The notes under the pieces: model-generated | Databases searched by the model: none | What the model was told of the DNA's origin: nothing | The model's input: only the letters and a program-made list of their open reading frames with translations | Made by a program: the position numbers and the translations under genes | DNA from: a virus | Length of the DNA stretch: 43,457 nt | IMG/VR virus record: IMGVR_UViG_3300020202_000122 | Coordinates: 1 to 43,457 of that record | Direction: 5' to 3' (one strand) | Shown: piece by piece, positions 1 to 6,295 of the stretch | How positions within the stretch are numbered: position 1 is the stretch's first letter | How the letters are laid out: the number at the start of each line of letters is the position of its first letter

Positions 1-335
1 TCCACGCTATCGCGCTTCGCCTCGGCCAGGGCCTCGCGCCACTCCAGCAGCATCTCGATCTGCTCACGCCGATCTTGAAGTTCCTCGAGCTGGGCGCGCT
101 GCTTGGTCACCTCGGTGCTGTCGTCCAGGCGCCTAGCGCCCTTACCGGCGTTGCAGCCCTGGCAAGCCGTCAGGAGGTTGAGCAGGTCGTTCGTGCCGCC
201 GTCCGCAACGGGCTGCACGTGGTCAACGTGCAGCACCACGTCTGGAGCTTTGGCGCCGCAATATTGGCAGGTGAAGCGGTCGCGCTTGAACACCTCGAAC
301 CGGGTCTTTTTCGATAGGGGAACGCGTGTCGTCAC
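1..335 (-). CDS. HNH endonuclease (partial, runs off the left edge)
   Basis: At least 111 residues are visible; the C-terminus lies outside the window. The start is a GTG whose last two bases form part of the TGA of the upstream gene (GTGA overlap), so translation is probably coupled. Visible motifs are FTCQYCG near residue 23, then HVDHVQPVADGG and a second Cys pair in LTACQGCNAGKG, the usual zinc-binding HNH fold. A coiled, charged tail follows. HNH proteins next to the small terminase are common in HK97-type phages, where they stimulate terminase cleavage at the packaging site, and here the terminase genes occupy the other end of the window. That role is inferred from position; the fold is clear. 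Confidence 0.9.
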   Translation of the reverse strand, partial: MTTRVPLSKKTRFEVFKRDRFTCQYCGAKAPDVVLHVDHVQPVADGGTNDLLNLLTACQGCNAGKGARRLDDSTEVTKQRAQLEELQDRREQIEMLLEWREALAEAKRDSV

Positions 336-646
336 GATGACACCTCTTCCAGCAGGGCCATCGCCACGGCGGCATCGACGGCCAGATCCGCGACGAAACG
401 GCGATATTCGGGGTGGCACTCGATATGCCGGCCTGTCCGCTTGACGGCTTCAGCCATCGACGCGGAAAAGCCGAAGCCTAGCGCGACCGCGCGAGGCGGG
501 GCACCGGTCATCGCCAAGGCCACGGCCATCGCCGTGTGCCGAGCGTTGACGACGCGGCGCCCTCCGCGGCTCGAGCGAATATCGCCCGCCGGTACGCAGA
601 GAGCGCGGGCGGTGACTGCCACGGCGGCGGAAATCTGGCGGTCCAT
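332..646 (-). CDS. DnaA domain IV-like DNA-binding protein
   Basis: 104 residues. The start chosen is the ATG just after the TAG of the upstream gene; a longer in-frame extension upstream is arginine/glycine-rich and looks like antisense noise. The core (SSRGGRRVVNARHTAMAVAL, about residues 26-45) matches the DnaA C-terminal helix-turn-helix (Bac_DnaA_C), including the RxxxxxxRHxAMxLA pattern. The DnaA signature DHTTV is not kept: FSASM stands at the equivalent place. No AAA+ ATPase part is present. It could bind DNA at a phage origin or act as a transcription regulator; which one is unknown. Confidence 0.65.
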   Translation of the reverse strand: MDRQISAAVAVTARALCVPAGDIRSSRGGRRVVNARHTAMAVALAMTGAPPRAVALGFGFSASMAEAVKRTGRHIECHPEYRRFVADLAVDAAVAMALLEEVSS

Positions 647-648
647 GG

Positions 649-1272
649 CTACTCGCCTCCGCCGGCCAGCGGCTGGAACCGCCGCCGAGTGAACAGCCCC
701 ACCGCGCGCGCCGCGGCGATCATGCGGGGCACGGCCTTGGCGGCGCTGCGCTCCACCCCCGCCAGGGCGGAGAGGTTCTCGGGGACCGCGTTCACCCGCT
801 CGCAGAGCGCGTGGAAGGCCGGCCAGAAGCCCGCGTCGGCCGGAAGCCACCAGCCGTCGGAATAGAGTTCGTCCACCAGCCCGACGACGGCGGCGAGCTG
901 CTGGGCGCGGCTGTTGCCCCGGATGGGGTCCATGACGGCATCGACGGCGCGGTCGGTGCGCGCGGCGAGCTGCCGGCGACGCCCGCCCAGAAGGTCACCG
1001 AAGGCGGCTTCAATGGCCGGCGAGAGCGCCGCCTTGGTCTCGGGGGCCGTCGCGGCGTTCGTGCCGCTCCAGCGCGCCAAGTCGTCGACGAGGCTGTAGA
1101 GCAGGGCCGGCGGCAGGGCCACCTCGACACGCTCGGCATCGCTCCAGGCCTGCACCGGCCGCAGCGGGCGGGCGGCGCGGATCGGCGACGGCACCGGCGG
1201 GGGCGCGGGGCACAGGGTGGACAGAAGGTCGGGCCGAGGCGCGACGCGGGGGAGCCAGGAGAGGTCAGCCAT
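649..1272 (-). CDS. Hypothetical phage protein
   Basis: 207 residues, not recognised. The N-terminus is proline-rich (about residues 20-45), the middle is mostly helical, and an aromatic patch SDGWWLPADAGFWPAFH lies near residue 140. The C-terminus has a basic helix ending in FTRRRFQPL. The gene starts 8 nt inside the end of the VRR-NUC gene and is followed at once by the DnaA-like gene, so it belongs to the same polycistron. Its place next to the DnaA-like gene would fit a replication accessory role, but nothing in the sequence proves this. Confidence 0.7.
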   Translation of the reverse strand: MADLSWLPRVAPRPDLLSTLCPAPPPVPSPIRAARPLRPVQAWSDAERVEVALPPALLYSLVDDLARWSGTNAATAPETKAALSPAIEAAFGDLLGGRRRQLAARTDRAVDAVMDPIRGNSRAQQLAAVVGLVDELYSDGWWLPADAGFWPAFHALCERVNAVPENLSALAGVERSAAKAVPRMIAAARAVGLFTRRRFQPLAGGGE

Positions 1273-1654
1273 GCTGCGCCTCCCCCGTCACCCCGACAGA
1301 GGCCCGAAGGGGGACGCCCCAGCCTCGCAACGTCGCCTCGACAGCCTCGACGCTGCGGGCGAGCGCCCAGTCGCAGCCGGCCGCAACCAAGCGGTCCCGC
1401 ATGGCGCGCTGCGGCTCGGACAGCACCCCGCCGCGGGGCTTCAACTCGATGAACGCCGCCCTGCCCGGCGGCAGGATGAATTGCAGGTCGGGCACCCCGG
1501 CCTTGACGCCCATCGCCTTCAAAATTCCGGCTTCCGCCGCGCTGCGGCCGCCGCCGTTCGGGACGTGCCACCACGTCACCGTTTCGGGCAGGGCCAGCGA
1601 CAGGAAGTCGGCAACGGTGCGGTGGAGATGCTCTTCGGGGCGGCACCTTTTCAT
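1265..1654 (-). CDS. VRR-NUC domain nuclease
   Basis: 129 residues, the usual size of a stand-alone phage VRR-NUC protein. Visible PD-(D/E)xK elements are GVPDLQFILP (Asp about residue 57), then AAFIELKPRGG (Glu and Lys about residues 70-72) and LSEPQRAMRDRL. Family members cut branched or structured DNA and are common in phage replication and recombination modules. The ATG overlaps the TGA of the methyltransferase gene (ATGA), so the two are translationally coupled. Confidence 0.88.
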   Translation of the reverse strand: MKRCRPEEHLHRTVADFLSLALPETVTWWHVPNGGGRSAAEAGILKAMGVKAGVPDLQFILPPGRAAFIELKPRGGVLSEPQRAMRDRLVAAGCDWALARSVEAVEATLRGWGVPLRASVGVTGEAQHG

Positions 1655-2769
1655 TCCGCAGCCTCCAGCTTCTCGACAGCACCGAACATGCCCCCGTCCG
1701 CTGCAATGCGGCGCTCGGCCAGGGCGGCGTATTCGGGGTTCAGCTCGAGGAGGATGGCGTCGCGCTGGAGGCGGTCGGCAGCCAGCCCGGTGGTCCCGGC
1801 GCCGCCGAACGGGTCAAGCACCACGCCGCCGCGCGGACAGCCCGCCTTTATGCAGCGCTCGGCCAGCTCGGGCGGCATGGTGGCGAAGTGGGCCTCGGTG
1901 AACGGCTGGGTGGCCACCGTCCAGACGTTGCGGGCGTTCCGGCCGCGCAGGTCGGTCTCGGTGTCGGGCCGATCCGGCCGGTGGGTGCCGCACCTCGCGT
2001 CGGGGGTCAGCGGCTCGCCGCGTTTGCTCGACGCGCGCCTGAAGCTGTTGCGGGCCAGCACGGCCTTCATCGGCCTATCGGCCCTGGCGCTGCCGGTCTG
2101 GCCGGCGGTGTCCTGGGCGATGCGCGCGACGCTGCTCTCCGCCAGGGGCTCCCGCACGGCGTCCAGGTCGTAGTAGTAGCGGGGCGACTTGGTGAGCAGA
2201 AAGACATGCTCGTGGGCGTTGGTCGGCCGGTCGGTGACGCTTTCCGGCATGGGGTTGGGCTTGTGCCAAACGATGTCCGAGCGCAGCCACCAGCCGTCCG
2301 CCTGGAGGGCGAACGCGACGCGCCAGGGTATGCCGATCAGGTCTTTCGGCTTGAGACCGCTGCCCTGCGGTATGCTGCCGGTTCGCGACTGCTTCTTCGG
2401 AGCCGCCGCGATCTGGACGGCGCTCAGCGACTTGGTCTTGGGGCCGCCGGCACTGTGGCCGTTGCCGGCCAGGGTTGACTTGTCCGAGGGCGCCCCGCCG
2501 CGGGACTGCGCGCCCCAGCTACCGGCGTAGCTGTCCCCCAGGTTGAGCCACAGCGTGCCGTCGTCGCGCAGCACCCGCCGCACCTCGCGGAACACCGCCA
2601 CCATGGCGGCGACGAATTCGTCGGGCGTGGGCTCCAAGCCGAGCTGCCCCTCCACGCCATAGTCCCGCAGGCCGAAGTAGGGCGGGCTGGTGACGCAGCA
2701 GTCGACCGAGCGGTCCGGCAGCGTGGGCAGCAACGCGCGGCAGTCGCCGGTGAGAATGCGGACGGCCAT
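1651..2769 (-). CDS. Site-specific DNA methyltransferase (N4/N6, beta-class order)
   Basis: 372 residues. The catalytic motif TSPPYFGLRDYG lies near residue 28 and the AdoMet-binding motif LDPFGGAGTTG near residue 316, so motif IV precedes motif I as in beta-class amino-methyltransferases. The SPPY form is frequent among N4-cytosine enzymes but does not settle base specificity. HVFLLTKSPRYYYDLDAVRE, typical of the N6_N4_Mtase family, is also present. No restriction partner is seen, so it is an orphan enzyme, probably protecting phage DNA from host restriction. It starts in a TGATG overlap with the upstream HTH gene. Confidence 0.93.
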   Translation of the reverse strand: MAVRILTGDCRALLPTLPDRSVDCCVTSPPYFGLRDYGVEGQLGLEPTPDEFVAAMVAVFREVRRVLRDDGTLWLNLGDSYAGSWGAQSRGGAPSDKSTLAGNGHSAGGPKTKSLSAVQIAAAPKKQSRTGSIPQGSGLKPKDLIGIPWRVAFALQADGWWLRSDIVWHKPNPMPESVTDRPTNAHEHVFLLTKSPRYYYDLDAVREPLAESSVARIAQDTAGQTGSARADRPMKAVLARNSFRRASSKRGEPLTPDARCGTHRPDRPDTETDLRGRNARNVWTVATQPFTEAHFATMPPELAERCIKAGCPRGGVVLDPFGGAGTTGLAADRLQRDAILLELNPEYAALAERRIAADGGMFGAVEKLEAAE

Positions 2770-3029
2770 CAGGCGGCCTCCCCAGCGACGTAAACCGCTG
2801 GTTTATGGCCGTCGCCCGCGACCAGGGGCACGCCAAGGGCCGCGCACCAGTCGAACAGGTGCTCCATGCTCGGCCGGCTGTCGCCCCGCTCCCACTTGTC
2901 GACTGCGGGCGCGGTCACGTCGCAGCGCTCGGCCACGGTGGCGAGGCTCAGGCCCTGGCGCTTGCGCTCGGCCATCAGGCGGAAGATGACCTTTGCCATC
3001 ATGGCGCTCGCGGAAAGGGGCGCGGTCAT
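2769..3029 (-). CDS. XRE-family HTH protein
   Basis: 86 residues counted from the ATG 4 nt after the upstream stop; a second possible start (MMAKV) lies 9 codons further in. The helix-turn-helix is plain: RKRQGLSLATVAERCDVTAP followed by AVDKWERGDSRPSMEHLFDW, the XRE/Cro pattern. The C-terminus is short with no dimerisation domain. It lies between a GcrA-like HTH gene and the methyltransferase, and may tune their expression. The exact operator is unknown. Confidence 0.85.
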   Translation of the reverse strand: MTAPLSASAMMAKVIFRLMAERKRQGLSLATVAERCDVTAPAVDKWERGDSRPSMEHLFDWCAALGVPLVAGDGHKPAVYVAGEAA

Positions 3030-3033
3030 CAGG

Positions 3034-3507
3034 TCACTCCACCAGTTCCGGCCGCTTGGCCGGGTGGAAGTCGTCGCAGACAGCGAGGCGGGCGCGGTCT
3101 GCCGTGTCCGCCAGGGCGAGGCGGTCATAGATCGCCCGCAACTCGAACAACGCCGGGCAGTCCTGGCCCCGCCGAAGGTGCGAGACCTCCCGGAGAATGG
3201 CGCGCTTGCGGAGTTCGAGGCCGCTCCGCTCGGACGGGGTGAGGCGCACACTGGCGGCCGGCGCCACCTCCGTCTGGGGCGTGGGCACCGGCGAGGTCTC
3301 GGCCGGCGCCGCCATGGGCGGCAGCGTGCGCTTGCCCTGGCCCGGCCCTTTGCCCAGCTCGCGCCGGATCCGGCCCAGCCGCTTCCGAACGAGGTCCAGG
3401 GGGCGGCTGAAAAGGTGCCCGATCTCCGCGATAGACTTCCCCGTCTGCGCGGCGTCGAAGAGCGCGTCCATCTCGGCTTCGGTGTAGGGGGTGTAAGGGC
3501 GCCTCAT
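3034..3507 (-). CDS. GcrA/SANT-like HTH protein
   Basis: 157 residues. The N-terminus (YTEAEMDALFDAAQTGKSIA, then EIGHLFSRPLDLVRKRLGRI) looks like the Myb/GcrA-type HTH in which a helix scans for a site after TGKSIAEIG. A proline/alanine linker (about residues 60-90) separates it from a helical C-terminal part. GcrA proteins are alphaproteobacterial cell-cycle regulators acting with sigma-70 and adenine methylation; phage homologues exist. The start overlaps the end of the next upstream gene by 4 nt. The GcrA link is by pattern only. Confidence 0.65.
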   Translation of the reverse strand: MRRPYTPYTEAEMDALFDAAQTGKSIAEIGHLFSRPLDLVRKRLGRIRRELGKGPGQGKRTLPPMAAPAETSPVPTPQTEVAPAASVRLTPSERSGLELRKRAILREVSHLRRGQDCPALFELRAIYDRLALADTADRARLAVCDDFHPAKRPELVE

Positions 3508-3944
3508 GCCGCCCTCGCCAGCTTGCGGCGGCCGCTGATGATCGCGCCGATCCCGGCGAGCGGCCGCAGGGCCTGCCGGAACTTGGCGAGCGTGACGTGG
3601 CAGTGGCCCTTGAGGCGCTTCAGCCGGGCGAACTTCACCGCAGCGGCGGCGACTTCGGCCAGGTGCTCGGCCAGTTCGTCCGCGTCGAACTCGCCATGCT
3701 CCTGCGGGTGAAGCTGGTCATCGATCATCAGGCGGAAGCTCGCCGGCAGCACGCCCTTGAGGGCGTAGAGCTCCGGCACCTCCGGGAAGCTCTCGCCCCG
3801 GCCGTAGTTCAGCAAGGTCTGGTGGCCGATGCCCGTCAGGCGGCTAACCTCCTGCGTCGACATCCTGCCGGCCCCCTGCCCCACGTGCTCGCTGAAGGCT
3901 TCCTTGAAGGCCTTGCGGTAGAGCACCCTCATAGCGTCCCGCAT
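3504..3944 (-). CDS. HTH regulatory protein
   Basis: 146 residues. About residues 28-60 (MSTQEVSRLTGIGHQTLLNY) form an XRE/MerR-like helix-turn-helix. The centre is acidic (EHGEFDADELAEHLAE) and the C-terminus basic and alanine-rich. It is the first gene after an AT-rich island (4065-4106), so it may open a transcription unit and control itself there. Its end overlaps the start of the GcrA-like gene (ATGA). A middle-regulator role, as for lambda CII, is possible but not shown. Confidence 0.65.
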   Translation of the reverse strand: MRDAMRVLYRKAFKEAFSEHVGQGAGRMSTQEVSRLTGIGHQTLLNYGRGESFPEVPELYALKGVLPASFRLMIDDQLHPQEHGEFDADELAEHLAEVAAAAVKFARLKRLKGHCHVTLAKFRQALRPLAGIGAIISGRRKLARAA

Positions 3945-4064
3945 TTGTTCTTCCTTCCGGTCTGTGGCGGGTCCGGGCGGCGGCTCCTAAGCTCAAGCCA
4001 TGCCCTGCCCCGCCCCTCGTGTTCCCCGCGTCGCAACCTCTGTCTTCGCTGGTGCGGAAACTGG

Positions 4065-4106
4065 TAGCGACGCGCTAGTAATTAAGACTTCCCTAATGTT
4101 TCAGGT
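4065..4106 (-). promoter_or_regulatory. AT-rich island with dyad, candidate promoter/operator
   Basis: In a GC-rich setting this short stretch holds TAGCG-ACG-CGCTA (4065-4077) followed by AATTAAGACTTCCCTAATG. It lies about 120-160 nt upstream of the HTH gene ending at 3504. The AT content and dyad fit a regulated promoter for the leftward genes. No clean -35/-10 pair was found. Confidence 0.35.
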
Positions 4107-4143
4107 GCGGCCAGTCCGCTTGGTCCGGCCGCGCCGGTCTACG

Positions 4144-4281
4144 TCATCGGTCCGTGCTTCGGCCCCGCTTCGGCTGGCGCAGCAGCACCGGCGCCAGGGC
4201 CAGCGCCACCACCAGCAGCGTCACGCCCGCCGCCAGGGCGAAATCGGCCAGAATGTCGAGCAGCAGCAGATCAGGGGTCAT
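4144..4281 (-). CDS. Small single-pass membrane protein (45 aa)
   Basis: The start ATG overlaps the TGA of the upstream 65-aa gene (ATGA), which supports both genes. One long hydrophobic stretch (about residues 8-32: ILADFALAAGVTLLVVALAL and on) is followed by a basic tail LLRQPKRGRSTDR, so an N-out/C-in single span is expected. No family recognised. Small membrane proteins among early phage genes sometimes block superinfection or host functions; no evidence here chooses a role. Confidence 0.6.
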   Translation of the reverse strand: MTPDLLLLDILADFALAAGVTLLVVALALAPVLLRQPKRGRSTDR

Positions 4282-4475
4282 GGCGCCCTCTCGGGCTGGG
4301 CCGGCCGGTGCACATATCCCGGCTCGCCTTTCCGAACCTCCCGCAGGTCATGCGGAAGCCGGATGTCCGTCTCGACGGGCCACCCGTTCTTCATCACGCA
4401 CTGCGGCACCGGCCTGGATAAATCGACCGGCACCAGCCTGGCCTTCTCGAGCGCGAAGATGCGGAGGGTGCCCAT
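4278..4475 (-). CDS. Hypothetical small protein (65 aa)
   Basis: 65 residues, soluble and basic, not recognised. The gene is coupled to the membrane-protein gene by an ATGA overlap. Immediately upstream of its start is a perfect 8-bp hairpin (4481-4501) whose stem includes the only G-rich stretch that could serve as ribosome binding site, so initiation may be limited by structure. Confidence 0.5.
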   Translation of the reverse strand: MGTLRIFALEKARLVPVDLSRPVPQCVMKNGWPVETDIRLPHDLREVRKGEPGYVHRPAQPERAP

Positions 4476-4480
4476 CTACG

Positions 4481-4530
4481 CCCCCACCACTTCGGTGGGG
4501 GTGACGGGGCGAGCCATGACAGCTCGCCCC
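4481..4530. repeat. Two adjacent perfect hairpins
   Basis: First hairpin: CCCCCACC (4481-4488) with GGTGGGGG (4494-4501), 5-nt loop. Second: GGGGCGAGC (4506-4514) with GCTCGCCCC (4522-4530), 7-nt loop. They lie between a leftward gene (ends at 4475 on its 5' side) and the rightward orphan gene starting at 4578. Neither is followed by a long T-run, so they may be operators or translation-control structures rather than terminators. Confidence 0.6.
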
Positions 4531-4577
4531 GCCCCTGCTACCTTGGGGTTGTCCAGACCCTCAAGGGAGCATTCCAA

Positions 4578-4856
4578 GTGGCCGAGCCAAATGTCTTCAT
4601 TGCAAATGCCGCGGAGCACACGTTGTCCGTGCCTGACGGCATCCCGCTCAAGGCGATCATCGTCGAGGTCGAAGTCGAACCCCTCAACGCAAGCGTCCTC
4701 ATCTACGGCGGCCCCACGTATACCGAGCCTCAGAAGGTCACCGGCCGGTCGGGTCGGATCGATCTGCCGTTCGACAACCCGCGCATCTATGTCCAGAAGC
4801 TGCATGACGCTACCGGCTATAAGATTTGGACGCACGGATGGCGGGAGGCTCGGTGA
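4578..4856 (+). CDS. Orphan plus-strand protein in the leftward operon
   Basis: 92 residues from a GTG with AAGGGAG about 9 nt upstream. The composition is that of a real beta-rich protein (IPLKAIIVEVEVEPLNASVL, then YGGPTYTEP and RIDLPFDNPRIYVQKL); no family recognised. It is the only rightward gene in the first 5.6 kb and its 3' end overlaps the leftward 117-aa gene by 47 nt tail to tail. A hairpin pair precedes it. This layout suggests a separately expressed accessory gene (moron). The antisense frame over it has poorer composition and was rejected. Confidence 0.6.
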   Translation: MAEPNVFIANAAEHTLSVPDGIPLKAIIVEVEVEPLNASVLIYGGPTYTEPQKVTGRSGRIDLPFDNPRIYVQKLHDATGYKIWTHGWREAR

Positions 4857-5163
4857 CATCGAGCACGGGTTCGACATAGAGGCGCACGCCCGGCTCGGGA
4901 GAGTGGGTCTCGGGCCGGGGCGTTGCGGTCCGCAGGGTGCGGGCGATCCCGTTCCGGATCATCTCCGCCCCGCCCTCGTTCAAAAAGGCGATATGGGCGC
5001 CCAGGGAGGCTCGCAGCGCCTCCCCATCCGGGCCGATGTCGCGGAGGAAGCCGCAGTGCCCGGCGTCGTCGGCACGCTGGGCGATCAGCTCGGCCAGCAG
5101 CGCGTTGGTGCGGCGCTGCTCATCGAGCAGGCGTGCCAGCGTGTGTTCGATGGCGTCGCTCAC
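4810..5163 (-). CDS. Hypothetical protein, helical N-terminus
   Basis: 117 residues. The GTG start is chosen because AGGAG lies 7 nt upstream; longer in-frame starts give a proline/arginine-rich leader unlike a protein. Residues about 1-35 (IEHTLARLLDEQRRTNALLA) form an amphipathic, coiled-coil-like helix, followed by a charged mixed region. No family recognised. It follows the Cro-like gene in the leftward operon. Confidence 0.65.
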   Translation of the reverse strand: MSDAIEHTLARLLDEQRRTNALLAELIAQRADDAGHCGFLRDIGPDGEALRASLGAHIAFLNEGGAEMIRNGIARTLRTATPRPETHSPEPGVRLYVEPVLDVTEPPAIRASKSYSR

Positions 5164-5234
5164 GGCGTCGCTCCTGTGTTGGGGGTGGTGGCGGGAGTGG
5201 GGAGGCAGATCCCAGCCGGGTTCGCGCGGCGGCA

Positions 5235-5582
5235 TCACGCCTCCACCGAAACAGTGGAGGCGGCTGGGCGGCGGCGGTCGGGGCCGGTCCAAGATCGGCG
5301 CCGGGAAGCGCTGCGGTCCACCTCGTCAAGGGGAGCCGCATGGCTTGGGCCGCAGAAGTCCTTCGGTGTCTCAAAGTCAGCCGGAATTACGGCCTCAACT
5401 TTCCTCACCGTGGCGAAGGTCGGCCGCCATGTCGGCGACTTCACATCCCGCAGGGCGCCCTCGGCCACGCCAGCACGCTTGGCAAGCCGGTCGGCCGAAA
5501 GACCTTCGGCCTCCATGAACGCGAGGATGCGCAATTGAACAGCGTCGGTGGTGTCGCGAGCCTGTCTCATGGCTCGGAGCAT
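5235..5582 (-). CDS. Cro-like XRE HTH regulator
   Basis: 115 residues from the first ATG; a second ATG four codons in (5570) is also possible. The HTH is FMEAEGLSADRLAKRAGVAE followed by GALRDVKSPTWRPTFATVRK. The C-terminus is low in structure. It is transcribed away from the CI-like gene across an 84-bp gap holding three operator copies, the classic cro position at the head of the leftward operon. A TTGACG (minus strand, 5607-5602) gives a plausible -35 whose -10 would fall over the first codons, so the message may start at or near the second ATG. Confidence 0.75.
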   Translation of the reverse strand: MLRAMRQARDTTDAVQLRILAFMEAEGLSADRLAKRAGVAEGALRDVKSPTWRPTFATVRKVEAVIPADFETPKDFCGPSHAAPLDEVDRSASRRRSWTGPDRRRPAASTVSVEA

Positions 5583-5583
5583 G

Positions 5584-5648
5584 CCGCATATTTATGCGGT
5601 TCGTCAAGCGCCTCTGCCGCACAATCATGCGGTCGCACATTTCTGCGC
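5584..5648. promoter_or_regulatory. Three repressor operators (OR-like)
   Basis: Three 16-bp dyads of one family fill the gap between the divergent regulators: CCGCATATTTATGCGG (5584-5599, 7-bp arms), CCGCACAATCATGCGG (5617-5632) and TCGCACATTTCTGCGC (5633-5648). A half-site ATGCGG follows at 5659-5664. The same family recurs three times at 9307-9362. Three operators between divergent cI and cro is the lambda OR arrangement. Confidence 0.85.
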
Positions 5649-5654
5649 CCTGTC

Positions 5655-5660
5655 GATAAT
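5655..5660 (+). promoter_or_regulatory. -10 box of the CI gene, leaderless start
   Basis: GATAAT ends 6 nt before the ATG of the CI-like gene, so transcription should begin at or next to the A of ATG and the message would have no leader. No ribosome binding site is seen. The place 17 nt upstream (GTCGCA) is a poor -35, which fits a promoter helped by repressor bound at the neighbouring operator, as at lambda PRM. Confidence 0.5.
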
Positions 5661-5666
5661 GCGGGC

Positions 5667-6023
5667 ATGCCGAACGACGTAAAGCAGCATTACCGCATAG
5701 CCTTCGAGGCCGCTTACAGGGAGCTTCTCGAAACGAAGCGCATTGCCTCGCTCCATGACTGGAGCGTGAGGGCGAAGCTCACGGAATCGGCCATACGAAA
5801 TTTCCTTGAGGGGCGGTCAGAAAGCCTCTCAATCGTGACCTACCACAAGCTTGCGACAGCAGCGGGAACCACCATTGGGTACCTGCTCGGTGAGGGCGCG
5901 CCGCGATCCGAGAAGGCGCGACTCATCCTTGAGGCCTATGAGGCGGCTCCCGAGCAAGGCAAGGCGCTTCTGGAGGCTCATGCCCAACGGGAGCTTCAGT
6001 TGGCTCGCTCGTCAGGGGAATGA
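5667..6023 (+). CDS. CI-like repressor, short form
   Basis: 118 residues. The HTH region covers about residues 20-75 (HDWSVRAKLTESAIRNFLEG and then LSIVTYHKLATAAGTTIGYL, the latter typical of the XRE/CI fold end). A helical tail follows (EKARLILEAYEAAPEQGKAL). There is no S24/LexA-type peptidase domain, so RecA-driven self-cleavage is not expected, unlike lambda CI of about 236 residues. It is divergent from the Cro-like gene with operators between, which identifies it as the immunity repressor by context. Confidence 0.78.
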   Translation: MPNDVKQHYRIAFEAAYRELLETKRIASLHDWSVRAKLTESAIRNFLEGRSESLSIVTYHKLATAAGTTIGYLLGEGAPRSEKARLILEAYEAAPEQGKALLEAHAQRELQLARSSGE

Positions 6024-6192
6024 CTTCGCTGGCGCGTTCCAGCATTCGGTCTAGGGCCTCGTCGTCCATCGCTTCCAGGGCATCGATAAAGGCGCGGCGC
6101 CGCGCAGACTGGCGCGCCACCTCTGCGTCAACAGTCGGCTCCTGCGCTTTCACCGCATTTAGGCCCTGCTTTGGATCGTCAGCGCTTCCCAT
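5923..6192 (-). CDS. Hypothetical protein convergent with CI
   Basis: 89 residues, with AAGGG 6 nt before the ATG. The first 60 residues (ARQSARRRAFIDALEAMDDE then ALDRMLERASE) look like a genuine helical protein. The last 30 or so overlap the CI gene by 101 nt and are less convincing, so the true stop is as written but the C-terminus may be unimportant. It shares an upstream region with LysR that holds a GTTGCTAGCAAC palindrome. Function unknown. Confidence 0.45.
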   Translation of the reverse strand: MGSADDPKQGLNAVKAQEPTVDAEVARQSARRRAFIDALEAMDDEALDRMLERASEVIPLTSEPTEAPVGHEPPEAPCLAREPPHRPQG

Positions 6193-6220
6193 AAGGCGCC
6201 CTTTCTACCCATTCCCAGTT

Positions 6221-6240
6221 GTTGCTAGCAACCTAGCAAC
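6221..6240. promoter_or_regulatory. Palindrome with repeated CTAGCAAC, candidate operator
   Basis: GTTGCTAGCAAC (6221-6232) is a perfect 12-bp palindrome, directly followed by a further CTAGCAAC (6233-6240). It lies between the leftward 89-aa gene and the rightward LysR gene. LysR-type proteins commonly bind dyads in such divergent gaps, so this is a likely autoregulatory site. Confidence 0.5.
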
Positions 6241-6295
6241 GTGAGATGCTGTCGTCGCGGTGCATCTCTGCTCCGCGCCGGTGCAGAGGCGCTCC

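Noticed and set aside
332-850. Long 172-residue version of the DnaA-like protein
   Set aside because: The extra N-terminus is Arg/Gly-rich and lies wholly over the upstream gene in another frame; the start at 646 fits the gene spacing.
1651-2769. Complete restriction-modification system
   Set aside because: The neighbouring VRR-NUC and HNH proteins are phage replication or packaging types, and no specific restriction enzyme is recognised.
4476-4877. Leftward open frame of 133 codons over the 92-aa gene
   Set aside because: It lacks a ribosome binding site and has poorer composition; the plus-strand frame has a good site and balanced residues.
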